Below, in pieces: positions 8,850 to 18,382 of a stretch of DNA of 58,665 nt; the first letter of the stretch is position 1, and the number at the start of each line of letters is the position of its first letter. A program made the translations under genes and the position numbers. The DNA comes from Porticoccus sp041581635 (GTDB taxonomy: Bacteria; Pseudomonadota; Gammaproteobacteria; Pseudomonadales; Porticoccaceae). Where the stretch lies: the NCBI GenBank assembly GCA_041581635.1, contig JBFICW010000014.1, positions 1-58,665 of the forward strand, in the 5' to 3' direction. The notes below the pieces were generated by a model that was given only the letters and a program-made list of their open reading frames with translations, was not told where the DNA came from and made no database searches.

Positions 8850-9509
8850 CTAATCCTGGTCAGCTGGCATGCGAGCAAAGGGCAACATCCCTTGATTGGT
8901 ATTCATCGCTGCATGCTCCGTGTGCCGCAACATTAAATCATTTAAATAAGCCTGAACCTGTTCTCGGGTCACCTGATCGGGAGCGACAGAGGTTACTTGA
9001 ACAACCGAACGCGGCGCCGAGTAGCCCTGCTGACCTTCGTTGCTGGTAACACTTACAGTACGTGCAGTCACGGGGGGAATTCCGAACTCAGATGCTGTAC
9101 GTAGTTGGGGTGAAACCAAATCTACTTTCACCTCGTTCACAGCCGCTAATGGTGCCGCCTCATGATTAGTGGGCTGGCCATATTGTTGCACGCCAACAAC
9201 GGCAATAGCCGCAACCGATGCCGCCACAGCAAAACGCCCAAATGGCTTAATAAGACGTTCTAAACCCACTTTTTCATTAAGATTTGGTTCTTCGTCAACG
9301 GCATTGCGAATGGCTACAGAATAATCAACGACTTGTTCTGGTAACTCACGGCGCATAGCAGCCGCAGCCATTTGATGGCGACGCCATGTATCACGGAGCT
9401 CATCGTTTTCGGAAACATTCTTAAGTACTCGGCGAACTTCCAGTTCATCGGCTTGGCCATCCATAAGCGCTGACAGAGATTCTTTTATTTGAATATTATT
9501 GTCACTCAT
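8850..9509 (-). CDS. rseA: Anti-sigma-E factor RseA/MucA
   Basis: RseA holds sigma-E at the membrane until regulated proteolysis frees it. The 219-residue protein has an N-terminal cytoplasmic anti-sigma domain (SLSALMDGQADELEVRRVL...), a single transmembrane helix around residues 88-105 (FAVAASVAAIAVVGV), and a periplasmic tail that would contact RseB. It is directly downstream of rpoE, with a gap of about 160 bases in which no gene was seen, and upstream of rseB. Confidence 0.95.
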   Translation of the reverse strand: MSDNNIQIKESLSALMDGQADELEVRRVLKNVSENDELRDTWRRHQMAAAAMRRELPEQVVDYSVAIRNAVDEEPNLNEKVGLERLIKPFGRFAVAASVAAIAVVGVQQYGQPTNHEAAPLAAVNEVKVDLVSPQLRTASEFGIPPVTARTVSVTSNEGQQGYSAPRSVVQVTSVAPDQVTREQVQAYLNDLMLRHTEHAAMNTNQGMLPFARMPADQD

Positions 9510-9668
9510 GCCTGCATTTACCTCGGGTTACTATTAACTCAACGCTACGTCGCGCCTTAAAAAGATTAGCCTCGCCATTATCGACCAAACAATCTTCACG
9601 CTACCTGGCAGTTTATCGAAAAACTAGCTGTAAGACCGAGGTCTCAACAAAAGGTTCAACAACAGGGG

Positions 9669-10253
9669 TTAATTTCCCAATGATCGAACTCTTTCATCAA
9701 TTGCTTCCCTTGCTCGGAAAATTCTCGATCTTACCGTCCCAACAGGGCAATCCATCACCTCAGCAATTTCCTCATAACTGAGACCTTCAAATTCACGCAA
9801 AGTTACAGCGGTACGAAGATCTTCTGGCAAATCTCTTATAGACTGATCGACAATCGCCTCTAACTCATCGCGATAAAGCAAGTTCTCAGGGGTATCAATA
9901 TCCCGAAGCCGGTCACTGCCCTCATAATAATCCGCATCCCCCGCATCGACATCACTTGCTGGCGGTCTACGATTTCTAGCAACAAGGTAGTTTTTAGCGG
10001 TATTAACCGCGATACGGTACAGCCATGTATAAAAAGCACTTTCTCCACGAAATTTTGCCAACGCGCGATAGGCCTTGATAAACGCCTCTTGAACCACATC
10101 ATTAACTTCGTCGAAGTCCTTAATGTATCGACTGACAATAGCATGCACCTTGTACTGATACTTCAATACCAGTAAATCAAACGCTCTCTTGTCCCCTTTT
10201 TGAACCCGAGCAACTAACTGCTTATCTGTATCTTTTGCCTTCTCGGCTTCCAT
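9669..10253 (-). CDS. rpoE: RNA polymerase sigma-E factor (RpoE/AlgU)
   Basis: This extracytoplasmic-function sigma factor controls the envelope-stress regulon. The 194 residues include region 2 (FDLLVLKYQYKVHAIVSRYI...DVVQEAFIKAYRAL) and region 4 (LREFEGLSYEEIAEVMDCPVGTVRSR), with the helix-turn-helix at about residues 155-178. It leads the operon rpoE-rseA-rseB-rseC-mucD. A sigma-E-like promoter lies about 45-70 bases upstream, so it is probably autoregulated. Confidence 0.97.
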   Translation of the reverse strand: MEAEKAKDTDKQLVARVQKGDKRAFDLLVLKYQYKVHAIVSRYIKDFDEVNDVVQEAFIKAYRALAKFRGESAFYTWLYRIAVNTAKNYLVARNRRPPASDVDAGDADYYEGSDRLRDIDTPENLLYRDELEAIVDQSIRDLPEDLRTAVTLREFEGLSYEEIAEVMDCPVGTVRSRIFRAREAIDERVRSLGN

Positions 10254-10294
10254 AGCTGCTCCAATAATCCCCTGCTATAACTTCTGGCAGGTTG

Positions 10295-10321
10295 CTAGAC
10301 CACTTGATCTGCAAATAGTTC
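10295..10321 (-). promoter_or_regulatory. Sigma-E-type promoter upstream of rpoE
   Basis: On the reverse strand GAACTA (10316-10321) and TCTAG (10295-10299) are separated by exactly 16 bases. The known AlgU/RpoE consensus is GAACTT, a spacer of 16-17 bases, then TCTGA. The -35 element matches 5 of 6 positions. The position about 40 bases upstream of the rpoE start fits autoregulation. This is motif matching only. Confidence 0.6.
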
Positions 10322-10413
10322 TCACTCTCAGTTAACTGAAATGATGCCAGTGTTTATTTTTGTCCCGCTATACTATCATGCGATCGACGGATTTTGAGGT
10401 GCCCAGGCCGTAA

Positions 10414-12036
10414 ATGAACAAATCCCACAACCATGATGTCCTTGTCATCGGAAGCGGTGCTGCAGGAATGACAGTCGCGCTTCAGCTGGCTGACCACCAC
10501 CGAGTTGCCCTACTTAGCAAGAGCGCAATTAACTCTGGCTCCACATGGTTTGCCCAAGGAGGCATTGCTGCTGTTTTTGACAACGAGGATTCAACCGAGG
10601 CCCATATTCAAGACACTTTGATTGCGGGCGCCGGGCTCTGCCACGAAGACTCCGTTAAATACACGGTTGAACATGGCCCAGATGCAATCCACTGGCTGAT
10701 AGAGCAAGGCGTCAAATTTACACAGAATGAAAACAGTACTGAATACCACTTAACCCAGGAAGGTGGTCACAGCCATCGCCGAATTCTTCATACCGCTGAT
10801 GCCACAGGCAAAGAAGTCTCGGGTTCACTCGCAGACAGCGTCCTCAACAGTAATAACATAGAATTATTTGAACACCACGTCATTGTCGACCTGATTACTC
10901 AGGCTGACAAAGATTCCAGTCGCATCAGATGTACTGGTGCCTATGTGCTGGATACTGAAAATGACCGGGTTTGCGTCTTCCAGGCAAAAGTTGTCATCCT
11001 GGCTACTGGCGGCGCTAGCAAAGCGTATCTTTACACCAGCAACCCAGATGGCGCGACGGGAGATGGTATCGCCGTGGCTTGGCGTCGTGGCTGCAGAGTG
11101 GCCAATATGGAATTTAACCAATTCCATCCAACCTGTCTCTACCACCCTAGCGCTAAAGCTTTCCTAATGACGGAAGCACTGCGCGGTGAAGGGGCCTATT
11201 TAAGGTTGCCTAACGGCGAGCGCTTTATGTCGCGGTTCCACAAAAAGGCCGAGCTCGCACCAAGAGACATCGTAGCTCGTGCCATTGACCATGAAATGAA
11301 GCGCCTGGGTAGTGACTGCGTGTATCTGGATATCACCCACAAACCTGCGGAATTTATTGAAAGCCACTTTCCCACTGTCAAAGCCCAATGTTTGGCCTAT
11401 GGCATTGACATCACCAAAGAACCCATTCCCGTAGTACCTGCCGCCCACTACACCTGCGGTGGAATCATGGTCAACAAAATGGGGCAAACTGACTTGTGGA
11501 ACCTCTATGCCATTGGAGAAACAGCATTTACTGGCTTGCATGGCGCAAACCGTATGGCGAGTAATTCACTGGTGGAATGTGTTGTCTATGGGAGAGCGGC
11601 AGCGAAGGCTATTAATCAGACCATTTCCAGTATACCTACGCCCGAACCAGCGAGACCTTGGGATGAAAGTCGCGTCACACACTCCGATGAAGATGTTGTG
11701 ATATCTCATAACTGGGACGAATTACGTCGTTTTATGTGGGACTATGTTGGTATTGTTCGAACTCAAAAACGCCTAGAGCGAGCTAAACACCGGGTGGAAC
11801 TACTGCAAAAGGAAATCCAGGATTATTACAGCAATTACAAAATCAGCAGGGATCTGCTTGAGTTGCGTAACTTGGTGCTGGTGGCAGAATTGATCATTCG
11901 ATGTGCAAAACAGCGGAAGGAAAGCCGGGGTCTACACTACACGCTCGACTATCCCAATACATCCCCCATTGCCAAAGACACCATCATGGTCCCGATCAAC
12001 TATGCTGGACAGAACATCATCGTTAATAAAGCTTAA
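10414..12036 (+). CDS. nadB: L-aspartate oxidase
   Basis: NadB is an FAD enzyme that oxidises L-aspartate to iminoaspartate, the first step of NAD synthesis. The N-terminus has the FAD-binding GxGxxG motif (VLVIGSGAAGMTVALQLA). The substrate and flavin-binding segments GGHSHRRILHTADATG and GEGAYLRLPNGERF are present, and the TCGGI and GLHGANRMASNSLVE motifs are typical of the fumarate reductase/aspartate oxidase superfamily. At 540 residues it is full length. It is divergent from rpoE, as in many gammaproteobacteria, and its 3' end overlaps the convergent ygfX-like gene by 4 bases. Confidence 0.97.
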   Translation: MNKSHNHDVLVIGSGAAGMTVALQLADHHRVALLSKSAINSGSTWFAQGGIAAVFDNEDSTEAHIQDTLIAGAGLCHEDSVKYTVEHGPDAIHWLIEQGVKFTQNENSTEYHLTQEGGHSHRRILHTADATGKEVSGSLADSVLNSNNIELFEHHVIVDLITQADKDSSRIRCTGAYVLDTENDRVCVFQAKVVILATGGASKAYLYTSNPDGATGDGIAVAWRRGCRVANMEFNQFHPTCLYHPSAKAFLMTEALRGEGAYLRLPNGERFMSRFHKKAELAPRDIVARAIDHEMKRLGSDCVYLDITHKPAEFIESHFPTVKAQCLAYGIDITKEPIPVVPAAHYTCGGIMVNKMGQTDLWNLYAIGETAFTGLHGANRMASNSLVECVVYGRAAAKAINQTISSIPTPEPARPWDESRVTHSDEDVVISHNWDELRRFMWDYVGIVRTQKRLERAKHRVELLQKEIQDYYSNYKISRDLLELRNLVLVAELIIRCAKQRKESRGLHYTLDYPNTSPIAKDTIMVPINYAGQNIIVNKA

Positions 12037-12458
12037 CGGGCGTCAGCTCTCGAGGCTAACAATAAGACCTGCCTAAGCTGCCTTAATTGTTCAGAACTAG
12101 CACTATCTGGCATCAATGGGATAGCGACTTTCCCCAGCCTCTCACCACAAAACCCTATGATTAATAGTTCTCCAAATCGATAGTGCCAATGGAGCCGAAC
12201 AGGTTGAACAGCCTCAACAGTCACCAGAGTCCAGCCATCTTTGTTACATGTGATTTTTATCCAGACTGTCCTACACCATTGTGCATATGACAAGCAAAAG
12301 CCTGCCAAAATAATCATTAGCAACGAAACAAGGAGCATGAAAGACAGCTTTAGAAAAACAAGAACAACTGTTGCGGCACTGTGAACAACGATTATCCAAT
12401 ACAAAAGAAGTCTTGATTGCCGAAGGGAAATCTCAACGGGTTTGTGATCGAGTCTCAC
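12033..12458 (-). CDS. YgfX/CptA-like membrane protein
   Basis: This 141-residue protein has two adjacent hydrophobic segments at about residues 18-60 and a small soluble tail (GWTLVTVEAVQPVRLHWHYRFGELLIIGF). It is paired with sdhE, with a 26-base overlap. That size and pairing match the YgfX family, reported as an inner-membrane partner of SdhE and also as the CptA toxin. The family is defined more by context than by conserved residues, so the exact function is an inference. Confidence 0.75.
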   Translation of the reverse strand: MRLDHKPVEISLRQSRLLLYWIIVVHSAATVVLVFLKLSFMLLVSLLMIILAGFCLSYAQWCRTVWIKITCNKDGWTLVTVEAVQPVRLHWHYRFGELLIIGFCGERLGKVAIPLMPDSASSEQLRQLRQVLLLASRADAR

Positions 12459-12678
12459 GAATAATTTCTACAATCCTTTGTAAATCATCATCGTCAGGAT
12501 CTTCACGCCGCAGAAACCAGCCAAACAGATCCTGATCCTCTGAATCGAGAAGGCGCCAGTAGCGCTCTTTATCTTCCTGTTCCAAAGTGGGGTAAATTTT
12601 TTCAAGAAAAGGTAGCAATACCAGATCCAATTCAAGCATACCCCGCCGGCTCGCCCAAAAAAGTCGGTTTCTATCCAT
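12433..12678 (-). CDS. sdhE: FAD assembly factor SdhE
   Basis: SdhE helps attach FAD covalently to succinate dehydrogenase and fumarate reductase flavoprotein subunits. The 81-residue protein has the invariant RGMLELD motif near residue 12, where the RGxxE core contacts the flavoprotein, and the acidic helix SEDQDLFGWFLRRED. Length and fold signature are typical. It is upstream of and overlaps ygfX, and is divergent from ygfZ across about 100 bases. Confidence 0.93.
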   Translation of the reverse strand: MDRNRLFWASRRGMLELDLVLLPFLEKIYPTLEQEDKERYWRLLDSEDQDLFGWFLRREDPDDDDLQRIVEIIRETRSQTR

Positions 12679-12779
12679 CGACGCTACCTATATATCTCAG
12701 ATTAAAAGGGACGGCCATTATAGTGGAACTAGCTAGGTTTACCCACTAAGATGTTGGGCTTATCTCAATTGGGTTTAAC

Positions 12780-13769
12780 ATGAATAACTGGCATTCATTT
12801 TTGCACCAGCAAGGTGCTTCTTTTCTTGGGGAAGAGACCATCTCTTTTGGAGAGCACCCTAGGGATTTCCCCGCCCTTCTAGGCCAAACAACCATCACCC
12901 CTCTTATCCATATGGGACTGCTGTCAATATCAGGATCGGACTCAGCCCGATTCCTTCAGGGGCAAATAACATGTGATGTTCAGCAACTGGATACCCACCA
13001 TAATCAGTACGGTGCTCGGTGTAATCCCAAAGGAAGAATGCTGACCAACTTTATTCTGTGCCAGCTTGATGAAAACCAATTAGTTATGCTGATGAACCGC
13101 TCACTGGTTCAACCAAGCGTGGGTGAACTATCAAAATTTGCAGCATTTTTCAAAACGGAGTTAGTTAATAATACTGATCAGTATCAATGTATCGGTGTTA
13201 GTGGCCCCAATGCAGAAACGCTGGCAAGCAGTGTTTCTGCTACCCATAAGCATTCATATAGCGATGGTCGTCAGTTGTTAGTAGTTCCCACCGAAACAGC
13301 TCAAGCTGCGTGGGAACAACTCGCCAGTGCAGCAACACCCACAGGCACTGAACTCTGGTTATTAGAGGACATCAGAGCCGGACTCGGTCTGCTGCAAGCT
13401 GAAACCTCAACAATGTTCATTCCCCAAATGCTTAACTTACAAGCGATTGGCGGCATCAGCTTTAAAAAAGGTTGTTACACGGGCCAGGAAGTCGTAGCTC
13501 GGATGAAATACCTGGGCAAACTTAAACGTAGAATGTACCGGCTAACAACAAAAACAATGGCATTGCCTACACCCGGAACACCCTGTTATCTGGCAGACCA
13601 AAAACAAAGTATCGGAAACATTGTGCAAGCAGCAAACGCCGATGGTGGCCATATGGAGATATTAGTTGTGCTGACAGATGAGGCATCCTCATCAGACACA
13701 TTAATCATCGGAGAAGGACAACCGAAAGCGGTAGAAAAGCAATCAATGCCTTACGAATTAGACCAATAA
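12780..13769 (+). CDS. ygfZ: Folate-binding Fe-S cluster maintenance protein YgfZ
   Basis: YgfZ is a GcvT-related protein that uses tetrahydrofolate in the repair or assembly of some Fe-S enzymes such as MiaB. The key motif KGCYTGQEVVARMKYLG lies near residue 230, with the reactive cysteine. The N-terminal half contains the aminomethyltransferase-like segment SGSDSARFLQGQITCDV. The length of 329 residues is normal. It stands alone between divergent sdhE and a small membrane-protein gene. Confidence 0.94.
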   Translation: MNNWHSFLHQQGASFLGEETISFGEHPRDFPALLGQTTITPLIHMGLLSISGSDSARFLQGQITCDVQQLDTHHNQYGARCNPKGRMLTNFILCQLDENQLVMLMNRSLVQPSVGELSKFAAFFKTELVNNTDQYQCIGVSGPNAETLASSVSATHKHSYSDGRQLLVVPTETAQAAWEQLASAATPTGTELWLLEDIRAGLGLLQAETSTMFIPQMLNLQAIGGISFKKGCYTGQEVVARMKYLGKLKRRMYRLTTKTMALPTPGTPCYLADQKQSIGNIVQAANADGGHMEILVVLTDEASSSDTLIIGEGQPKAVEKQSMPYELDQ

Positions 13770-13874
13770 TATTAATTAGTTATAGTGGTTAGTTAAAGTT
13801 AACTCATATTATATTTGGACCCCGAAAACTAAAAACAATACGGCATCTATCATTCACAACACATTGAATCTCAA

Positions 13875-14291
13875 ATGATTGACTGGATCACAGAACACCA
13901 AATACTGCTCACCTGGCTTAGCATAATTTCATTGGTGACTTTTATAGTCAGCCTTCTGGCCCTGCCTTGGCTAGTATCGCGAATTCCCGAAGATTACTTT
14001 TTGCACCATCGCCGCAATCCAACCGACATGAAACAACAACACCCAATCATACGGTTTTCACTGTTAGTTGGAAAAAACCTGCTTGGCTTATTGTTGCTCT
14101 TTGGCGGAATACTCATGCTATTTTTGCCGGGACAAGGGTTGCTCACTGCTGCGGTAGGACTCTTATTATTGGACTACCCAGGAAAATATGTAATAGAAAG
14201 GCGGATAGTTGCTCAACCCTCAATTTTAAAAGGGCTTAATTGGCTCAGAGCAAAAGCCAGCCATCCTCCGCTCAAGGTTGACCATCACTAA
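13875..14291 (+). CDS. PGPGW-type small transmembrane protein
   Basis: This 138-residue protein has an N-terminal membrane segment (residues 11-32), a short basic loop, and a second hydrophobic hairpin (LLGLLLLFGGILMLFLPGQGLLTAAVGLLLLDYPGK) at residues 69-104. The helix-PGQG-helix pattern is characteristic of the uncharacterised putative transmembrane PGPGW family. No function is known. It is convergent with ung. Confidence 0.75.
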   Translation: MIDWITEHQILLTWLSIISLVTFIVSLLALPWLVSRIPEDYFLHHRRNPTDMKQQHPIIRFSLLVGKNLLGLLLLFGGILMLFLPGQGLLTAAVGLLLLDYPGKYVIERRIVAQPSILKGLNWLRAKASHPPLKVDHH

Positions 14292-14311
14292 CCAGGAACC
14301 GCTTTCCTCAT

Positions 14312-15043
14312 TCAACTTAAGCTAGCCTTTATCTCTGCAGCGACTTGCTCAATCGGAGGCAATTGCCAATCAATGGGCTTACTTCCAGCTTTCTCCAAAT
14401 AGTGATTGGCTTGTGAAAAATGTTTACAGCCCAGAAACCCCCTATGCGCAGATAGCGGAGAAGGATGTGGTGCCGTCAAAACAAGATGTTTACTTTTATC
14501 AATAAAAGCCCCTTTCTTTTGGGCATAACTTCCCCAAAGCATAAAGACTAATCCCTGACGCTGCTCATTCAGAAGCGCTACCGCGTGATCGGTAAACCGC
14601 TCCCATCCCTGGCCCTGATGAGCACCAGCATTCCCCTGCTCCACCGTTAATGTCGCATTGAGCAACAACACCCCTTGGCGAGCCCAATGTGTAAGACAAC
14701 CATGAGCTGGGGGTGATATTCCAAGGTCGCTCTGGAGTTCTTTGTAAATATTTTTTAATGAAGGGGGGATCGCAACACCAGGAAGGACGGAAAAACATAA
14801 CCCATGAGCTTGTTGTGGACCGTGGTAGGGATCTTGCCCCAGGATAACAACCTTCACTTGATCAAAAGGCGTGTCATTGAATGCTGAAAACCAATTTGAA
14901 CCAGCGGGATAAATTATCTTACCGTTGGCCTTTTCCTCTGACAGAAATTGCTTCAGCTCCACCATATAAGGTTTTTCAAATTCATTACTTAAAGCGCTCA
15001 ACCATGAAGGGTGAAGCTTAATCATCGCGTTGTTAACGGCCAC
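14312..15043 (-). CDS. ung: Uracil-DNA glycosylase
   Basis: Ung removes uracil from DNA as the first step of base-excision repair. The catalytic water-activating loop GQDPYHGPQQAHGLCFSV is intact, with its Asp in QDPYH. The DNA-binding loop HPSPLSAHRGFLGCKHFSQAN near the C-terminus carries the catalytic His. The length of 243 residues is slightly over the typical 225-230 because the frame starts a few codons early; a second Met at residue 7 is a possible start. Confidence 0.96.
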   Translation of the reverse strand: MAVNNAMIKLHPSWLSALSNEFEKPYMVELKQFLSEEKANGKIIYPAGSNWFSAFNDTPFDQVKVVILGQDPYHGPQQAHGLCFSVLPGVAIPPSLKNIYKELQSDLGISPPAHGCLTHWARQGVLLLNATLTVEQGNAGAHQGQGWERFTDHAVALLNEQRQGLVFMLWGSYAQKKGAFIDKSKHLVLTAPHPSPLSAHRGFLGCKHFSQANHYLEKAGSKPIDWQLPPIEQVAAEIKASLS

Positions 15044-15115
15044 AGGAAATTCCCAGCTATTATTTTAGTACGCAGCAATAAACCGGAATTAATGAAGTAA
15101 ATCAACTGACAATCG

Positions 15116-15979
15116 ATGAAATTCTGGAATCATACAAAGACTATGAAGAAAAAAGTGGGATTAGCCCTTGGTGGCGGTGGAGCAAAAGGCATCAGTCATG
15201 TACTGATACTTGAAGTTCTGGAAGAGTTGGATCTACAACCCTGTTTTATAGCGGGCACAAGTATAGGAGCATTAATTGGTGCTATGTATTGTGCTGGTAT
15301 GTCTACTGCTGAAATGAGGGCTATTTTTCTTGAGTTCAGCTTAAAGGAAAATGAATCACTCAAACACATTGTTACCCGAAAGCATATTTTCAAGTGGCTG
15401 GATTTTATTGGTCCTCAGTTTCGCGGCCGCGGATTACTGAGAGTAGAAAATTTGCTTACCTACCTTTTTGAGTCTGTTCACGCGACCCGATTTTCCGAAC
15501 TGAGCATTCCCCTAAAAGTAGTAGCCTCTGACTTTTGGAGCCGGCAACAAGTTATTCTGGACAAAGGGACCTTGATTCCAGCGATTCGTGCCAGCATGTC
15601 CCTACCTGGGTTATTCGAACCAGTAAAAATAAGGAATCGAGTGCTCATTGATGGGGGTGCTGTCAACCCAGTTCCCTTCGACCTACTTCCAAAAGACTGT
15701 GATTTAACCATTGCGGTAGATGTTATTGGCGAGAGGACTGTCTCCAAAAAGCTTCCCTCATTATCAGAGGCGGTATTCAACACCTACCAAGTTATGCAAA
15801 AAAGTATTATCCGAGAGAAGCTGATTACCATGACTCCAGACATTTATTTTGAGCCCAATGTCGTCGAACTTAGGGTGCTAGAATTTTACAAAGCCAATGA
15901 GCTTTTCAAACATGGAGATGCAACAAAACGAAAACTAAAGCGACTCATCAAGCAGCACTTAATGCGAACTGATAAATGA
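15116..15979 (+). CDS. Patatin-like phospholipase (RssA family)
   Basis: This 287-residue protein has the patatin oxyanion motif GLALGGGGAKGISH, the nucleophile motif GTSIG (GxSxG) at about residue 46, and the catalytic-dyad Asp in DGGAVNPVPFDLL. These mark a Ser-Asp lipid acyl hydrolase of the RssA/YchK type. No signal peptide is seen, so it is probably cytoplasmic or membrane-associated. A second ATG ten codons in (MKKKVGLALGGG) is an equally likely start. The 3' end overlaps the convergent hydrolase gene by 21 bases. Confidence 0.88.
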   Translation: MKFWNHTKTMKKKVGLALGGGGAKGISHVLILEVLEELDLQPCFIAGTSIGALIGAMYCAGMSTAEMRAIFLEFSLKENESLKHIVTRKHIFKWLDFIGPQFRGRGLLRVENLLTYLFESVHATRFSELSIPLKVVASDFWSRQQVILDKGTLIPAIRASMSLPGLFEPVKIRNRVLIDGGAVNPVPFDLLPKDCDLTIAVDVIGERTVSKKLPSLSEAVFNTYQVMQKSIIREKLITMTPDIYFEPNVVELRVLEFYKANELFKHGDATKRKLKRLIKQHLMRTDK

Positions 15980-16756
15980 TTCAATCGCAATATTCGTTTC
16001 TTCGGGCTTTTCGATGGGTGTGCCATGTCCTGAATCTGGCACAACAACCAATGTAGCATTTTGCATAGCATCAACTACCGCCTGCTTAATAGCCACGGGC
16101 GAATAGTCATTATCACCAGTCAGCATCAATGTAGGCGTCGCTATAGCAGCAAGCTGGCCAAGCACCCCCCAACCAAATAATGACTTTAAATTGCGTAAAT
16201 AGACCTTCTTGGGATTACTGGCAATCTGAGCAGCCACGGTGTCAATCAACCTCTCTCGCCCCTCACCAGGGAACATATTTTCAGCGACTTTTCGACCAAA
16301 GGCCTTCATCCCAAATAACCGGATCATCAACACCCGTGTCCACAACATTTTCTTTGCAGCCAGTGTATCGTTGGGTAATGCGGGGCCCGAATTAACAATA
16401 GTCATTGTTTTCAACCGCTCAGGCACATCTGCGGCAAGCTGGAAGGCCACCATTCCACCCATGGAAAGACCCACCACGTGGGCAGAGTCGATACCCAACG
16501 CGCTCATCAATGCCAGCATATCGGCAGCATGAATGGGAATACTATAATTTGTATCTGGTGCTGCAGAGTCGCCATGGCCACGGAAATCAGGTGCAATCAC
16601 TCTGAACTTACGGCTAAAGTACTCAATCTGAGGCTGCCAATCTTTTCGGCTCACCCCCAGACCGTGCAAGAACAAAATGGGTTCACCCTGCCCCTCGTCG
16701 TAATAGGAAATATCTACTTCGTTGACAGCTATTGTCGGCATACACCCCCCGTGCAC
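15959..16756 (-). CDS. Alpha/beta-fold hydrolase
   Basis: This 265-residue protein has the alpha/beta-hydrolase oxyanion motif FLHGLGVSRKDW, the nucleophile elbow GLSMGG, the acid in LTGDNDYSP and the catalytic His in PDSGHGTPIEKPEE. It resembles the 3-oxoadipate enol-lactonase/BioH-like group, but substrate cannot be read from sequence and nothing in the neighbourhood suggests a pathway. It is convergent with the patatin gene and lies upstream of cysG on the opposite side of the island border. Confidence 0.85.
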   Translation of the reverse strand: MHGGCMPTIAVNEVDISYYDEGQGEPILFLHGLGVSRKDWQPQIEYFSRKFRVIAPDFRGHGDSAAPDTNYSIPIHAADMLALMSALGIDSAHVVGLSMGGMVAFQLAADVPERLKTMTIVNSGPALPNDTLAAKKMLWTRVLMIRLFGMKAFGRKVAENMFPGEGRERLIDTVAAQIASNPKKVYLRNLKSLFGWGVLGQLAAIATPTLMLTGDNDYSPVAIKQAVVDAMQNATLVVVPDSGHGTPIEKPEETNIAIESFISSH

Positions 16757-16875
16757 TTACTTTATTTGACCCACGAACAAGACAACCATCATAGCCCGAA
16801 AATGACAAGGCTCGCTAAATAACGACGCGGTTACGACAGCCGTAATGAGAAAAAAATTGATTTTAATTAAAAAAG

Positions 16876-18246
16876 TTATTTGGCATTCAGATGATCGTAA
16901 AGCCCAACGACTCGTCCAATAATTAAAAGGCTTGGCGGCCTCATATTTTCATCCTTCACTTTCTGAACCACTTGGGTTAAATCACTAATCAAGATTCGTT
17001 GCTCAGCCTGAGTGGCCTTATGTATGACGGCGACAGGCGTATCAGCAGACAATCCGTGTGCAACAAGTTGCTTGGATATAACACTCAACCCGCCCAACCC
17101 CATATAAATAACCAGAGTCTGGTTCTCACGAGCAAGACAAGGCCAATCGAGGTCTACAGCATCATTCTTAAGATGGCCAGTTGCAAAGGTAACCGATTGC
17201 GCATAATCGCGATGGGTTAGGGGAATACCACAATAGGTTGATGCCCCTGATGCTGCGGTAATCCCGGGGACCACTTGAAATGGAATACCTTCGGCAAATA
17301 ATTTCTCTGCCTCTTCTCCACCGCGACCGAAAATATAGGGGTCTCCACCCTTCAGCCTCAATACTCGCTTGCCTTCCTTAGCCAATTTATAAAGTAGTTC
17401 ATTAATCTGATTCTGAGGAACACAGTGATTGCTGGCTTCCTTTCCGACATAAAGACGATTCGCATCACGGCGAACAAGATTTAAAATTTCTTTTGAAACA
17501 AGTCGATCGTAAATAACAATATCTGCTTTCTGCATAAGTCTTAGTGCACGGAAACTGAGTAAATCAGGATCACCAGGACCGGCACCGACCAAGTAGACTT
17601 CACCGCGTGAGGGTTCAGCACCCTCTTCGATACGAGCCAGAAGTTGCTGTTCAGCGCCGTCCTGATTTCCCGAAAGAACTTGCTCGGCAATCTGACCTTC
17701 GAAGACTTCTTCCCAGAATGCCTTTCTACTGGAGCCCTTAGGTAAAGCCGCTTTCACTTTATCTCGATATTTTGCCGCCAGTCCCGCCAGGGCCCCAAAA
17801 CGATGGGGTATAAGCGCCTCAATTTTTCCTCGTAGCAAGCGTGCCAACACAGGTGCCGTTCCGCCAGTACCAATTGCAATAGTGACGGGCGACCGATCGA
17901 TAATGGCCGGCATAACAAAGGTACAAAGACTTGGGCTATCGACCACATTGACAAAAATATGCCGTTCTGCGGCATCGCAGGAAACCGTCTTGTTGACCTC
18001 ATGATCATTCGTCGCGGCGATCGCCAAATCCATGCCATCCATCAAGCTACTATGGTAATACTCTTCAATTATGCGGAGGGATGACTGATTAATTTTTTTG
18101 ATGGACTCGTTAATAGAGGGGGCAACCAGCGTCACCTGAGCACCGGCTTCAAGTAAAAGAAATAACTTTCGTTCTGCAACATCACCGCCACCAATCAACA
18201 GACAGTGTTTATCCGATACTTTTGTAAATATGGGCAAGTAGTCCAT
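16876..18246 (-). CDS. cysG: Siroheme synthase CysG (methyltransferase/dehydrogenase/ferrochelatase)
   Basis: CysG turns uroporphyrinogen III into siroheme, and siroheme is the precursor of heme d1. Residues 1-200 form the precorrin-2 dehydrogenase/ferrochelatase half, with the NAD motif LLIGGGDVAERKLFLLLEAGA. From about residue 215 comes the SAM-dependent methyltransferase, with VYLVGAGPGDPDLLSFRALR and LRLKGGDPYIFGRGGEE. At 456 residues it is full length. It is divergent from the nir cluster and shares its upstream region and a possible FNR/DNR site. No separate nirE lies in the window, so CysG probably supplies the d1 pathway as well as sulfite/nitrite reductase siroheme. Confidence 0.96.
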   Translation of the reverse strand: MDYLPIFTKVSDKHCLLIGGGDVAERKLFLLLEAGAQVTLVAPSINESIKKINQSSLRIIEEYYHSSLMDGMDLAIAATNDHEVNKTVSCDAAERHIFVNVVDSPSLCTFVMPAIIDRSPVTIAIGTGGTAPVLARLLRGKIEALIPHRFGALAGLAAKYRDKVKAALPKGSSRKAFWEEVFEGQIAEQVLSGNQDGAEQQLLARIEEGAEPSRGEVYLVGAGPGDPDLLSFRALRLMQKADIVIYDRLVSKEILNLVRRDANRLYVGKEASNHCVPQNQINELLYKLAKEGKRVLRLKGGDPYIFGRGGEEAEKLFAEGIPFQVVPGITAASGASTYCGIPLTHRDYAQSVTFATGHLKNDAVDLDWPCLARENQTLVIYMGLGGLSVISKQLVAHGLSADTPVAVIHKATQAEQRILISDLTQVVQKVKDENMRPPSLLIIGRVVGLYDHLNAK

Positions 18247-18303
18247 GTGCTGCTATCTCAAATCTCAGTTCAGTAAATTCTATCTTGTAATCGCCGCATT
18301 TGG

Positions 18304-18317
18304 TTGATTTATCGCAA
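18304..18317. promoter_or_regulatory. Possible FNR/DNR box between cysG and nirC
   Basis: TTGATTTATCGCAA matches TTGA-N6-TCAA at 7 of 8 defined positions, with GCAA instead of TCAA. It lies 58 bases upstream of cysG and 120 bases upstream of nirC, so it could serve both. It is weaker than the other sites in the island. Confidence 0.5.
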
Positions 18318-18382
18318 TGTTATAAAAATGATTAAAATAAACGGCATTTGAATACACGGGAACTCGAACAATACTAGGATGA

